A stretch of DNA of 64,000 nucleotides. It comes from Pterobdella sp. o SKG-2022. Its lineage: Eukaryota; Annelida; Clitellata; Hirudinida; Piscicolidae. Every line of letters starts with the position of its first letter. Position 1 is the stretch's first letter. Below, one piece after another: positions 23,289-35,961 of this stretch. Made by a program: the position numbers and the translations under genes. The DNA is taken from the NCBI GenBank assembly GCA_964035795.1, contig OZ038322.1, forward strand, positions 1,275,281 to 1,339,280, written 5' to 3'. Under the pieces are notes generated by a model. That model was not told where the DNA came from. It saw only the letters and a program-made list of their open reading frames with translations, and did not search any database.

Positions 23289-24036
23289 TTTTTCACTGAC
23301 AAATAGGATTGAAGCAGAAAGAACCAATCATAAAATTTTTAAAAAAACACACTAACATTCATTAAATACCATAACACATAACAACAAAATAACACACAAC
23401 AACCCCATGTTTGTGTGTAATGTAATGCGGTATTTATAAAGCGCTTTTTCTCATAGACGAAAGCGCTTGCTACAAATTTAATTTAGCGCAAACACATTGT
23501 GGAACAGGTGCTAATTGTCGGCCCACGCGGGACCAAACTCGATAACTTTAGATAACTAGTCCAATGCTCTACCTCTGAGCCATAAAGGCTAACATAACAA
23601 TAAAATGACACATAAAAATACCATAGCACATAAAAACCTTATAACACAACAACCCAATAACACACAACAACCCAATAACACATAACAACCCAATAACACA
23701 CAACAACCCAATAACACATAACAACCCAATAACACATAGCAACCCAATAACACATAACAATCCAATAACACATAACAACCCAATAACACATAACAACCCA
23801 ATAACACACAACAACCCAATAACACATAACAACCCAATAACACATAACAACCCAATAACACATAACAACCCAATAACACATAACAACCCAATAACACATA
23901 ACAACCCCATAACACATTAGAACATTGGAAGACATAACCCCATACCACATAACAACCTTTTAACACATACTGTATTTTTTTCTGACAAGCCCTATGATTG
24001 GTCCTTTCTGCTTCAATCCTATTAGTCAGTAAAAAA
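23289..24036. repeat. Inverted-repeat-bounded unit holding an 18-bp satellite
   Basis: Inverted ~44-bp ends: 23289-23332 contains GGATTGAAGCAGAAAGAACC, and its complement lies at 23992-24036. Between them is a tandem array of AACCCAATAACACATAAC (18 bp, ~16 copies, core 23641-23925), plus a few satellite units at 23365-23405 on the far side of a SINE. The satellite produces long repetitive open frames that are not genes. Confidence 0.8.
23417..23590 (-). repeat. tRNA-derived SINE, copy 1
   Basis: Reads on minus: TATGGCTCAGAGGTAGAGC (A box), a seven-base anticodon loop CTAGTTA (anticodon AGT, Thr-like), a decayed B box, CCCGCGTGGGCCG, then a ~100-bp body with GACAATTAGCACCTGTTC and AAGCGCTT, and a TTACA-type tail. 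It interrupts the 18-bp satellite. The same sequence occurs at 42989 and, deleted, at 42360. Confidence 0.85.
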
Positions 24037-24329
24037 ACCTTATGCATTTTATACTAAACGTGAACTTCCACTCTGAAGCTCTTTTATATTCTTTCATGGA
24101 AACGAGAAACTGCAATTTTTTGCTTCATTTTCTCTTTAAATTTGCGGCGTGTGTTAACACTTTTTTGATGTTTTGCTCTCTTGTAGACTCCAAGAAGACA
24201 GGAGTTTCAACACCTTTGAGAACTAAACTGTCTTTACTTATAAAGTCTCCCTCATCGGCCAACGTTTTATAGTAAGGCAATTATTTATTGTTTACAAAAT
24301 AAGCCATCAAAAATGAATATTGGTTTAAT

Positions 24330-25250
24330 AGTTAGAGTTTTTCGTTCGCCGAAGCACGGTTTCCTGCTTTTGCAAGTTCGATTGCCTTATCTATTGATAG
24401 GGAATGACATTTAGTTATCCATGATGGTGGTAAGTCGGCTGGTATTTGGTCTTTCTAGTTTTTTTTGGTTTTAATGGCATCAATGGCTGCTTTTTTTGCC
24501 GAAACATCGTCGTCCATACGCAAAATGTGGCCTAGCCTCTGCCAGCGTCGTTTTTGTACTTCACACGTTGCTGGTTAAATGAGTGCATTTACTTTTTCTG
24601 TAGACATTCGTTCGGGCGAAAAGATTCCACACGCGTGTCTCACCATTCTTCTGTTGAAGCTGTCTTTTGATCTTTCCATTTCTTTGTTCATCGACCAAGT
24701 GCTGCAGCCGAAAAGCATAATTGATTGGACATATGCTTTTAAATTTTTACCTTTTTCGGTCTTGCTATGCTTGACTTCCATGTTTTGTTCATTTTTCGCA
24801 TGGCTACCATTGCTAGATTTTTCCTTTTTTCCCATTTTTCTTTAGAGTCAAGAAGCATTCTTAGTTTTTTGTTTTTCTTCCATTTACCATTTGTTCATCA
24901 ATTGCTAGAGTTTCAGTTTTTCTTTTTTCATTTGTAGATTCTAAAAAGCAAGGGTTTTTTCGATAATGTCGAGGTCTGTACCATCTTTACTAATGAAGTT
25001 TACGTCATCTGCATACGCAACGTTTTTTTCTGACGTCTTTCATTGCTGCTTTTAAATACGTTGTAAAAAGGACCAGACTGAGTCCGTCACCCTGTGGAAC
25101 ACCTATGTTTGTTGCAAAATTGGGGCCTTCTCCGTTCATTCTGACTCTTAGTTTTGTGTCTTCCAAAAAAAAGTTTACTTCTTTTGAGTCTTCAGGTAAA
25201 CAAATGCTGTCCATAACTTTCATCAGTTTTCAACGATCCACTGTATCAGA
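24330..25250 (-). mobile_element. Non-LTR retrotransposon pol fragment
   Basis: Minus frame 25223-25005 carries the RT block LRVRMNGEGPNFATNIG then VPQGDGLSLVLF; an ADD-like block follows near 25010. Frame 24835-24575 carries QSIMLFGCSTWSM, SFNRRMVRHACGI, the C-terminal pol region. Frameshifts separate the parts. Confidence 0.75.
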
Positions 25251-25812
25251 GGCAGATGACAGATCTATGCTTTGAATTTTCAGTGTTTTGTCCGAAGTTA
25301 TTGTACTGGCAATTTTCATCTTGTGAGGCTAGACAACATCTTCTATTGATTTCCATTTCTGTAGGCTGCTTGGTTGTGAGAAATGAATTTTTCAATTGAT
25401 GGTAAAATTCTAGCAAGAGTTATATTTGAAATTATTTTTCTTATTATTGTGAGTAATATTATGGGTTTAGTATTTTGTACATTTTTTTGTTTTGTTTGGT
25501 TTTTGTATGGGAATTAATATACAAAGTTCTAACTTATGGGGTAGATGGATTGTTGATGGTTGAGTTTATAATATAAGTAAGTTTTTCAAAAAGCGAAACG
25601 AGTTTAGGAGCTCCATAAAATTTGGAAGTTTTATAGTTGATAGAACGTGTTTTTTTGTCTGAAAAGTTGCGAAAGTTGTGGAAAAAATATAAGTTGTTGG
25701 AAACAAAACGAAAGTTTTGGAAAAAACCGACAGATAAAACCTAACAGATTAAAAAATAACGTACTAAGCTAAAGCTATCTTAATTACTGCTTACCTATAC
25801 AACTCATACTAA

Positions 25813-28800
25813 ATGGAGAATACATCATACGTGCAAAAAACACTGCGTATTGCTGATAACGTACCAGTGCAAACCCACACCAAATCCTCAAAAAAGAAGA
25901 GTGAAATAACAAAAATTGATTGTAGGAACGTCAGAAGCTTAGGTAATCCAACAAAGTTTAGCCTCAAGCTGAAAAATGTGATAGAAACAATGAAAGAGAA
26001 AAATCTATTTTTATTGGCAACGTCTGAAGTGCAATGGACAGGAAGTGGTATTCTCGAAGTTGATAACACAACGGTGCTGTTTTATGGGCTTGCAGAGAAA
26101 AAAGAAGGTAACCAAAGAGGAGTAGCAATTGCTCTTCGAGGTTATCTTAGAACGGCCTAGAAGCAAGAAGGCAACTATAGTTTGATTACTGAGAGAGTGA
26201 TGCAGGTCCGAATAAAAGTGAATAGAAGCCACATGAACGTCATCGCTGTCTACGCATCAACAAAAGTAGACGACGAAGTCGAGTCCGAGAGATTTTACGG
26301 AATCTTACAACAGCAAATAGATAAAGCAAACAAGAAAGATTTTGTAATTGTTCTGGGAGACTTTAACGCCCGAGTTGGACCACTTAACATTCCATCTCGC
26401 CTTCATGGTTTACACAACCCTGATGTTAGAAATAGGAATGGCACAAGATTAGTGGACCTCTGTAATAACAACGGTCTTATCATCAACAATACAATCTTTC
26501 CACACAAAAAAATACATCAGTGGACGTAGCATCACCCGCACCACAAAGGAGGCCATGTTCTCGGCTATGTTCTCATCAGTCACGAATTCAGAGCACAAAT
26601 TTATGACACGAAAGTCAGTAGAAATACAACTCACACATCAGACCATAACTTAGTCATTTCAAAATTAATATTAAATAACAAAAAATATACAAAAAAAACT
26701 TGCAAAAAAACAATAAATAAACTTCACATGACAATAACTAATCCAGCAAAACTCAATACTGCTATAATAAAAATATTCAGAAAAAAATTGGAAACAAATT
26801 TTAAAAATATCAACCTTCATCAACCCATTGAAGACACTTACAAGTGTTTCAAAGAAAGTTTTGTAAATTCTTCGGTTACAACCTTTCCCAAAAAAACGAT
26901 GTTTGAAAAACAATGGGTCAATGATGAAGTAAAAAAACTATGTAAAGAAAAGTCAAATTACCACCTTCAAATAAAAACCCTGAAAGCAAACGGCCACGCA
27001 ATCACTCATGATCTTACTCATCGCTACAAACAAGCAAAGTCAAAAACAAAAATAGCTTGCAGAAAAGCGATAGATACATGGTGGGAGAACAAAGCTGAAG
27101 AAGCTGAGAAGATAACTGAGAAATCAATCAAGCAAGGTCGAGGAGGATCAATTTTAAAAATTTTAAAACTAATAAAAACCTCAAAAATTAAGACCTCAAC
27201 AAATTTGAAAGACGAAGATGGTATAACAATAATTACCTCATCAGACAACAAAATTAATAGATGGAAAGAATATTTTGCAAAATCTGCCAAAAATGATACA
27301 GTAGTAGATGATAAAGCATATAACGAGCTGATACCTCCAACAATTTCTCTTGCTCCAGAAGTAGTTGAAGACCTATCTAGACCAATCTCACAAACGGAAC
27401 TTTTGAGAGCACTAAAACAAACTAAAATAGAAACGGTCCCAGGTATCGACGAAATAAACTCGAACATGCTCAAAGCTGGTGCCGAGGTATCTGTAGAGTG
27501 GCTAAAAGTGATCATGGACAAAATATGGAAAATAGAATCCATACTGAAAGATTGGACAAACCAAATCATAATCCCAATACACAAACACGGTTCTAGGTCA
27601 CGATGTGAAAACTACAGAGGCATATCACTACTATGAGTTGCGAGCAAAATATTTGGCAGAGCAGTTCTTAATAGAATGCAGAATGTTGTTGAGAGCCAAT
27701 TGGGTGAACACCAGGCCGGTTTCAGGTCAAATAGAGGGTGCTGCGACCAGATTTTTGCAACAAAAATTTTAATGCAAAGAGCAAAAGAATTCAATAAATC
27801 AATTTATATCTGTTTTGTAGACCTTCATGAAGCCTATGACACAGTAAACAAAAATGCATTGTGGAAAGCTCTTTCAAAATCCTTCAGCATGCCAGAAAAA
27901 TTAATCCGTATTCTCAAGACCCTTCACTTTGGTACAACTGGGTTAATACATGCTGATAGACAGATCTCAAAAAAATTCCCAATTGAAGTTGGAGTAAAGC
28001 AAGGAGACGTACTAGTTCCTATGCTATTCAACTTATTTCTGGATTCTGTCATACGAGTGGCACTGAAACAACACCCAGACAAAGGCGTTCAAGTAGAATA
28101 CACCTACAATGCTCCGCTGATGCACAACAGTCGCTACAAATTAGATAGGTCTATCCTCGTCCAAAACCTATCTTACGCTGACGACATATTGTTAACATCC
28201 AGCAACATTGAAGACCTTGAATGTCTTGTCACTTCACTAAACAACATCTGCGCCAAATTCGGACTCAAAATGAACCTCAAAAAAACAAAGTTCATGTCCA
28301 TTTCACCAAACAACACCACACGACTAAACATTACCTCAACACCGCAAATGAGTGACGATACAAACATCGAACGAGTGTCACTATTCAAATACCTAGGAAG
28401 CATCCTAAGAAGTGACAACTCAGTCGATGCAGAAGTAGAGTCACGCATTAACAGGGCAGCCCAAGTCTTCCGCAGCATCAGTAGGTTGGTATGGTACCAA
28501 AATAAAATGAAAGTTTTAGCAAAAATCAAACTTTTCAAATCCGTCATCATACCAACCCTTCTGTATGGCAGCGAAACATGGAACCTATTGACACATCATA
28601 CACTACGTCTATAAGTATTCATAAATAAATGCTTGAGAATAATTACCAGAACCTCTCTATGGGAAGAGATGAAAAACACCCAACTCAGAAACCTAACAAA
28701 AATAGAAAGGGTTGATGTGTAAATTCAAAAGAGAAGGCTGCAGTGGTTGGGTCATGTGGAAAGAATGTCTGATGAACGTCTGCAAAAAAAACTTTTGGTG

Positions 28801-29284
28801 AGCAAAATAATGAATGGTAAAAGGTGCCAAGGTGGTCAAAAACAGAGATGGCACGATCTCATTCATTCTGACTCAGAAAAGTTGAACATGGTGGTTGATT
28901 GGAGAACCGCAGCGAGAGATAGAAAACAATGGCGCAACAACATCAAAAAACTCCTTCAAGTCCTCAACACACAAAATAACTTAGATAAGAAGGCGAGAAA
29001 AGATTTTGCAAGGATTCAAAAAAAACATTGCCAACAATCAAACTTGCAACATTGCTACCTCTAATGCATCATTAGTTTGTTTGTTTCTTGGATGCAACAA
29101 AGTCGCTGCCAACAAAACTGGCCTGGCAAACCACATACGACAAGAACACAGATAACAAACAACTGTACAATGCAAACATGTGGCTTAAATTTCAAAAAGC
29201 AAGGCATCTACAACCATAGAAAAAAATGTTCTACCAACTCTTCTACGCACCTGCCTCTGGGTGGACAAACGCACTAAGGACTAA
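25813..29284 (+). mobile_element. Nearly complete RTE-type retrotransposon (EN + RT + zinc finger)
   Basis: One reading frame runs from 25813 to 29064 with no frameshift, broken only by stops at 26158, 26527, 27634, 28612 and 28720. APE endonuclease: DCRNVRSLG, TSEVQW, VLGDFNARVG (near 26350) and SDHN (near 26638). RT: GIDEINSNMLKAGA, FRSNRGCCDQI, FVDLHEAYD, VGVKQGD, YADDILL (near 28174), KTKFMSIS, FKYLGS. C-terminal part: IIPTLLYGSETW, RRLQWLGHVERM and GGQKQRWHDL. After a frame change, a Cys/His region (GLANHIRQEH and CGLNFKKQGIYNHRKKC) ends near 29225. The 3' end abuts a long GT tract. Related to the other pol fragments in the window but by far the best preserved. Confidence 0.9.
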
Positions 29285-29769
<485 letters not shown>

Positions 29770-29774
29770 GCCCT

Positions 29775-31150
29775 CTTCACCCTGAAAGATAGGTCTAAAA
29801 GATTGAAAAAAAAGAAAAAGAGTTGATGCAAGAAATAAGAAAATTTGAGTGTTTGGAGTGGAGGAGAGAGCGATAGGTTGATAGGTGAAAAAGCCAAAAA
29901 ACATGAGAGGAAGAAGAGGGAGAGGTATGATAAGAACGTTCGAGCTTGCGTAAAGTACGTTTGGATGTGACGCATTCATCATCAAAACAAGGAGCTTTGA
30001 AGGAGGAAAGACGGTAGGTAAAAGATTTAATGGAAGAAGCACATTCTAAGTATTAGTGAGAAGAGAGTCTAGAGCAAGAACAAAGTCATCAACGTCAGTG
30101 AAAGAAGAAGAGTCAAAAGAAGAAGCAGAGAGAAGTTGTATGAAAAGTTTTTTGTCAAGTTGAGACCAAGAACGAGTAGATACCTTGACAGTAGAGAAAA
30201 GTTTAATGAGGTTGGTAAGGAAAAAAGATTGAAGAAGATGGTTATCAGAGAAGGAAACTGGGTGAGCAAGAATACTAATGGGTTTGATGTGATGAAATGA
30301 TCAATGGTGTTGCCGCAGGAATGAGAAGGAAAACAACAATTTTGGGAAAGATTGAAAAGTTCAAGAAGTTCCAGAAATTTGTTAGTGTAGAAATTAGTTT
30401 TGTTGTTAAATTGGATGTTAAAGTCACCTACAATATAGAAAGGAGAGGAAAGAGTATATAGAAATTCAAGTAAGGCAGAGAAGTCATTAATCAATGAAGA
30501 GAGAGAAGAAGAGGGAGGTCGATAAATAACAGCAATAAACAGGGTGAGAGTACCAAATTTAAAAGAAGAGTGAAAAGATTTAAAATCAGAATGAGAAGTC
30601 TTGGAGGAGGAAAAGGTAAATTTGTAACAAAGACAGATTCCTCCATAGTTGGAAAAAGAGGTAGAAAGAGGACTTTGAGAAGCACGAGCAAGTTCAAAGA
30701 AAAAATAAGAGGGAGGACAAACAGAGATGAGAGAAGGAGAAGAAGCAGATTCATGCCAAGTTTCACTGAGAACTAGAAAGTCAAAGTTGGAATCAGAAAG
30801 GAGATTAAAAATATGAATGAATTTGTTATTGAGAGATCTTATGTTAAGAAAAGATATATTAATGGATTTAAAAAGTTTAGAAGAGTTATGAGATGAGTTG
30901 GATGAATTAGAATTGACAAAAGAAGATTTAGATTTTAGGTGAGAAGAGGAAATAAGAGATGGGTGAGGGAATGTAGAACTGCAGAAAGAAGAAGTGGATG
31001 ATGAAATACTATTGAGAACAGAAGAACTACAAGATTTGAGATTGAGAAAGAAACGCGCCGCCTGACGATCCGAGGAAAAAAAGAGAATTTGGAGAAACTA
31101 AGTAGGAAATACCAAGAGCAGGGCATAGGTTGAGAGCAGGTTGAGAGTAA
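29775..31150 (-). mobile_element. CR1/L2-type retrotransposon 5' region (endonuclease)
   Basis: Minus strand, purine-rich on plus. Across small frameshifts it encodes the start of ORF2: SFLNIRSLNNKFIHIFN near 30830, LSETWHES near 30750, NYGGICLCYK near 30640, IAVIYRPPSSS near 30530, PFYIVGDFNI near 30430 and GNTIDHFI near 30300. This is the APE-type endonuclease. It continues to 29775 and is cut by the GT tract; no RT domain follows. Confidence 0.82.
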
Positions 31151-31549
31151 AAACAAAAAAACTGGAAAAAGAAAAAAAAAGTATTAAAGTTTTGTAGAAA
31201 AATAAAAATTAAATGAACTGATGAAAATTGGAAAAAAATACCTTATTATTCCTGATTCATACCAGGTCTTGACGAAAAAAGAACATTCGATAGCAGCTGG
31301 TATTGCAATAAAATATTCTAATCATAAAGTTGAGAGAGACAAGAACAATTTCCATGAAACATCGCATGCCAGGTTGATATAACTGGTAAGAAAAAGTGTG
31401 GAAAAAAGTCGGTTACGATTTAAAAATGCAAAAAAATTCAAAAAAAATTGAAAACAAAACATTTAAAAAGAAACAGTTTTAAAATTAAAAAAGTGAAAAT
31501 AAATATATAAAAGTAAAAAATGTGAAAATAAATATATAAAAGACTGGGA
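31151..31549. other. Spacer, no feature supported
   Basis: A-rich sequence between retroelement fragments. No gene recognised. Confidence 0.35.
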
Positions 31550-31850
31550 ATTCAGACATCACTGTGGTGCTACGCAAAAATAGACTGAGATGGTTTGGGC
31601 ATGTAATGAGGATGGATGCTGGTAACCTAGCAAGTGCTTGCAGGCACGTCGTGGTGGAGGATAAGCGAGGACAAGGTAGACCAAGAAAAACATGGTCCCA
31701 ATAAATAAGCAACGATCTAAGAAGAATGAAACTCAATCCTAAACTTGCCCTAGACCGTAGATTGTGGAAAAGAGCCATTTTGAGACCCCGTCCAACCCAT
31801 GCTAGCATGGAAACGGACGCAAAACAATGATGATGACGACGATGAAAACC
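31550..31850 (+). mobile_element. RT-type element 3' end with GATGAC tail
   Basis: The plus frame gives LRWFGHVMRMDAGNLA, RGQGRPRKTWS, LNPKLALDRRLWKRAI, the typical last residues of RTE-type pol. It runs into CCATGCTAGCATGGAAACGG and an ATGATGATGACGACG-type simple tail. Only the 3' end is present. Confidence 0.75.
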
Positions 31851-32329
31851 CATAATGATATTGTTTGTTAGTTAATAGTTAAATCAATTAAAAATCAAAT
31901 TATTTTGACTATACTAAAAAAACAACTAAAAACAGTGAATAGAAAATAAAATTTGTGGTTTTTAACTTAAACTAATTGAAATTTACCTAGTTAATCAAAA
32001 CTACTCGAAACGGCCTTAAAAATAAGAATGTTACATAAGATAGAAATCGAATACTTTTATTAATTAAAAATCGAGTAAATTTTAAATCATAATCAAGAAT
32101 TAAGGCCAAACTTCAAGAAATAAACTTTAAATTGTAAAAATCAATAGCGCAGATAAATATGTTAGAATTTTATAATTTTATTTTGAATAAAATTTGTTTT
32201 AAATATTTTTATTTGGTTTATTTTTAAAAAATTTGAAGTTTTTTAAATTAAAAAACAAAAAAAAATAAATGAAAGATTCTTGATTCTACGATTGTTCATT
32301 AATTGTACGTAAATGCGTAAATGGTTTAA
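31851..32329. other. AT-rich spacer, no feature seen
   Basis: No coding potential or structured repeat noticed. Confidence 0.35.
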
Positions 32330-33115
32330 ACTTCCGTGATCCCTAAAAAACTACTCTTAAATAATAAAATATCTCTATATTCCTTAAACTTCGCTCAGAC
32401 TAATCTCATGCTTGCAGTTACAGCCGTCTCGCAATCTCCGCTAGAATCTACTTTACTTCCCAAGTACAAAAAAGTCTCAATGCCATCGCATAAAGATTTT
32501 ACAGGCTGTGCGCTGGAGTCCGTGCTACTTTTGCCTTTAAAACATATGAAATCCTTAGCTTGCTTTGCGGACACTTGGAATTTTTGCATACCTAGCATGG
32601 ATCCAGGAATTATATTTAGAGCATATTAGCGAGTTAGCCATCACTCTCTTAGAGCAAACTCCACGTGGGTCTAAATTACTTTTCTGAATTCCCACTACTA
32701 CACCACTTATCAAGACTTCAGTTTTCGAAATATTTATTTTCAAACCCTTTTCCCCAAAATCTTTTTTCCATTTAAAAATTTTCCTCTCAAACCTTACCTG
32801 TTTAAAAGAACCAAGTCATCTGCATATAAAATTTCAAGCATTGAGTTTTTTCTAGCACTTTCTGTTATAACATCAATAACTATTGGAAACAGTAATAGCG
32901 ACATAACAGACCCTTGATGCACACTGACTGTCACTAAGAACTATTCAGATAGATCATTTCCAATCCTAACACAACCTTAGCTCCATCATACATACTCATT
33001 ACCGCCCGAACTAAAACCTCTGGAATTCTTTTCTTCCTTACCGCCCATTCTATAACTTTTCTTGGCACCCTATTAAACGCTTTCTCTGGGTCTACAACCG
33101 GCTAACCGAGTCAAT
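32330..33115 (-). mobile_element. RTE-type pol fragment with Cys-rich insert
   Basis: Minus: an ADDLVLL block near 32815, then GLKINISKTEVLISG (near 32725), a decayed Cys/His segment (RGVCSKRV, WIHARYAK), and FLYLGSKVDSSGDCETA (near 32450). The block order (ADD, KTE, Cys-rich, YLG) matches the copy at 51.2 kb. Stops and frameshifts are present. Confidence 0.75.
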
Positions 33116-33913
33116 TTCGATAATGTAATTTAATTAATAAACTTGTTTAGCGGCTCTCACGCATCAGCTACATACCTGAAAAAATCACATTTAGAAAGAA
33201 AAACAATACTTCCTTCCAAAAATTCAAAATTGATCGCACCAAATATAACCGATTGCTAAAATTTTTCAGTTTAATAACTTGTTAAATGAAAAAATTCTAG
33301 TCAATTTTCAATCATTATCATGTAATTATATAGATGTGTATAGAACAATAATAATCAAAAACCGAATATGAATGAGATATTGAGATATATATATAACTAT
33401 ATATGAATCATTTACGTACAACTTAATGGAATGAATACAATGAGGTATACGATTAAGTGTTTTAATACAAATAATATATGAAAATAATGGAGGCAGCTTG
33501 ACAAAGGCATTTGTAGCAATGGAAAAATTGTAATTAATTTTAGTTACCATATTAATCATATTTGATATATATAAAAACATGATTTTCTAAATAGCACCTA
33601 ACAACGTACAAAAGGTCTACTCACTCAATGGAGAGAAAAGCACTGCAAACAACTCAATGAGAAGGAAATGGAAAAACTTAGCGTTTAATAAAATTACAAT
33701 AAAAAATAATACATTGAAGTCTACTAGCACGCTTGCGGGCCGATAGCCACTTCCGAAAAAAAACTAACATTTTTCGTCTATTTTCACTTTGAAAAAAATG
33801 CTTTCTCATCGGGAGATTACTCCTCACTTTACAAAACAACGCTTTCCTAGCGGGGAAAATAGCAATGGAAATAGAAATGATCAAAGACTGTCCATACTGA
33901 ACAAGTTCAAACA

Positions 33914-33957
33914 GAGCCTATGATTGGTCCAAATCTGCCTCAATCCTATTCGTCGTT
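33914..33957 (+). repeat. Third copy of the 23.3-24.0 kb end motif
   Basis: Contains CCTATGATTGGTCC and CCTCAATCCTATT, matching the right-hand end at 23992-24036 in the same orientation. It abuts the end of the RTE fragment on minus. Confidence 0.7.
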
Positions 33958-34690
33958 AGTAGTAGTCCAATCTTCATTTCGGTGACAGACGTAATTTTTT
34001 CTCCATATTTGTCTACCAGCCATAGCAGTACGTAATTCGTTAGAAGTCAGCTTTGTGTCTTTTTGAAATACGTCTTTCAGTGTTATACTTGGACAACCTC
34101 TTCTACAACACTCTTTCGGCATCCAGAACAACAGAGTTTTTGCGGACTTGTTGTGCCGAGTTACATGTCCAGCAAGCGCTAACCGTCTTTTTTTGATTAT
34201 GATAGACACCTTTGGAATTTGACCGTATAGCTGAGCATTTGATAGGCAGTCCTTCCAAGAGATATTTTTGACTCTTCGGAGCATGCGAATGTAGGTGCCA
34301 TCAACTTTCTTTACTGCAGTGTTGATCATTACCCAGGATTCACACCCATATAGCAGTATGGACTCAACAGTAGATTTAAAAATCCTAACTTTCGTTTCTG
34401 TAGTAATGCGAGAGTTCCAGATTTTTTCTAGAGAGTTAAGTGCGCCCCAAGATTTTCCGATACTAGTGCTGATATCTCGAGAAAAGTTGGTGTAACCTCC
34501 CAAGTAAAGAAAATCATCAACCTTTTCAATTTCGTCACCATTCATAGCATGAATATGACTCTCTACAAAGAGATTGAAATGCATTGCTATAGTCTTGCTT
34601 GCATTGAGGAAGAGACCTATTTTTTGAGTTGCGATCTCGATTTTGTGGAGAAAACTCAGCTTTGTTGATCGTATCTTCCATCAAATCATT
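33946..34690 (-). mobile_element. RTE-type pol C-terminal fragment, well preserved
   Basis: Open minus frame 34584-33946 (212 codons): DFLYLGGYTNFSRDISTSIG, ALNSLEKIWNSRI, VRIFKSTVESILLYGCESW, RMLRRVKNISWKD, YGQIPKVS and RRLALAGHV. It ends with a stop. This is the region after the RT palm. It is a separate subfamily from the element at 25.8 kb. Confidence 0.82.
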
Positions 34691-34699
34691 GTTAAAAAA

Positions 34700-35077
34700 A
34701 GCTAATTCTGCGTTTTAATCTTACCGTGAACTCGGTATTGAAAACTCTACGCTCAATAGTGAAACTAACGAATAAGTAAAGAAATTTTCCAATATTATAA
34801 CTAAAACTTTCCATTCAATGATTTTTTTTCTTTATAAATGTTTGATCAAAAGTCACTGATTTAATTTATTCATAAAACTAACCTTTAATTGAAAAACAAT
34901 CAAATTAATTTAAAATTTATATTCCTGATTTTGAGAAATGCAAATAATAAAATTGTTATGATAACGATGCTGAAGATACCGTTTGTTTTAATGTTTATGT
35001 TTTTGGTTTCAAACTGATAAAACGTGCAATTTCGATATTGTATCTTACGTTAGCAGAAAATGCTCTAAACTAGAGTA
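34700..35077. other. Spacer upstream of UXT
   Basis: AT-rich; presumably holds the UXT promoter. No clear TATA box or motif that I would call. Confidence 0.3.
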
Positions 35078-35903
35078 ATGAGTATCATCAATTCAAAAGT
35101 TACTAAATACGAAGAATTTGTTAATGAACAGTTAAAAGGAGACTGCCGGTAAAATCTTTTTATTTTATTTGTCAACATAATGGATAAAAATTCATTTATA
35201 CATTGTAAAAAATTTTGAAGAAATATTTAGGATGATGTTGCTTTCATACAAAAAGCTTCGATGACATCTATAAATTTCTTACATGTTTATTATTTCAAAA
35301 AATGTTTTCAATCAATACCTTTTTATAGCCCGTTTTCCTTTACCAAGGGCTGGGTCTCTAGTCGGTGTAACTGTTTCATTTAAAGTTTAAAAATTCCAGA
35401 AAATTGTATGAAAAAGAAGTTTTATTATTGCAAGAAAGATCAGATTTTGAATTGTTAGAAAATCATTTAGAGAGGATTTTAAAAGATCAACTCAGTTGTT
35501 TGGACGTTTCTGTCGACCTTGGATCTTCATGTTTTTGTGATGCTCATGTGTATGCATAGACTCTTTTTTCATGCTACATTGAATATTTTTCATCGAGTCT
35601 GCTCCAATTTTGACAGTGTAAATTTAAATTTATAAAAATTTTCCAGACCTGACACATCAAAGATATTTGTTGATCTTGGTGTTGGTGTCTTTGTTGAACT
35701 CACTTTAAAAGAGGCCATTGAATTTTCAAAGAGGAAAGTTGCAAAGATAGATGCCCAAATAGCATTGGTGAATGAGAACATAGCCCACTCAAAAGCAAAG
35801 ATTAAATTTGTTGCAGAGGTGAAATTATTTTGAAAAATTTATGTTTTCATAAACATTTATCACTTTTTTTCAGGGTATAAGAGAACTTATGAATCTTTCT
35901 TGA
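35078..35903 (+). CDS. UXT: UXT, prefoldin-like alpha subunit, 4 exons
   Basis: Small alpha-class prefoldin-like protein, in animals part of the URI/R2TP-associated prefoldin-like complex. Exons: 35078-35148, 35400-35549, 35647-35818, 35874-35903; phases agree, 140 aa (human about 157). N-terminal helix KYEEFVNEQL; central segment DVSVDLGSSCFCDAHV; then PDTSKIFVDLGVGVFVELTL, the conserved beta-hairpin of alpha prefoldins; C-terminal helix ending EGIRELMNLS. Upstream ATG chosen as the first in the open exon. The stop is only 58 nt before the ATG of the next gene on the same strand, with no clear AATAAA between them. Confidence 0.9.
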
Positions 35904-35961
35904 AATTGATATTTTTCATTATAAATCACTAACACTATAAATTTATTGAATAATTTGAAAT

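Noticed and set aside
23600..23960. CRISPR-like array
   Set aside because: Units are contiguous 18-bp tandem repeats without spacers, in a spliced eukaryotic genome.
23569..24047. Open frames of repeated GLLCVI / YWVVMC type
   Set aside because: Translation of an 18-bp satellite without stops; unit length divisible by three keeps all frames open.
27024..27584. 186-codon minus frame
   Set aside because: Shadow of the RTE pol frame on plus, which shows real RT motifs.
30570..30776. 68-codon basic plus frame
   Set aside because: Antisense of the CR1-type endonuclease region; the basic composition reflects purine-rich DNA.
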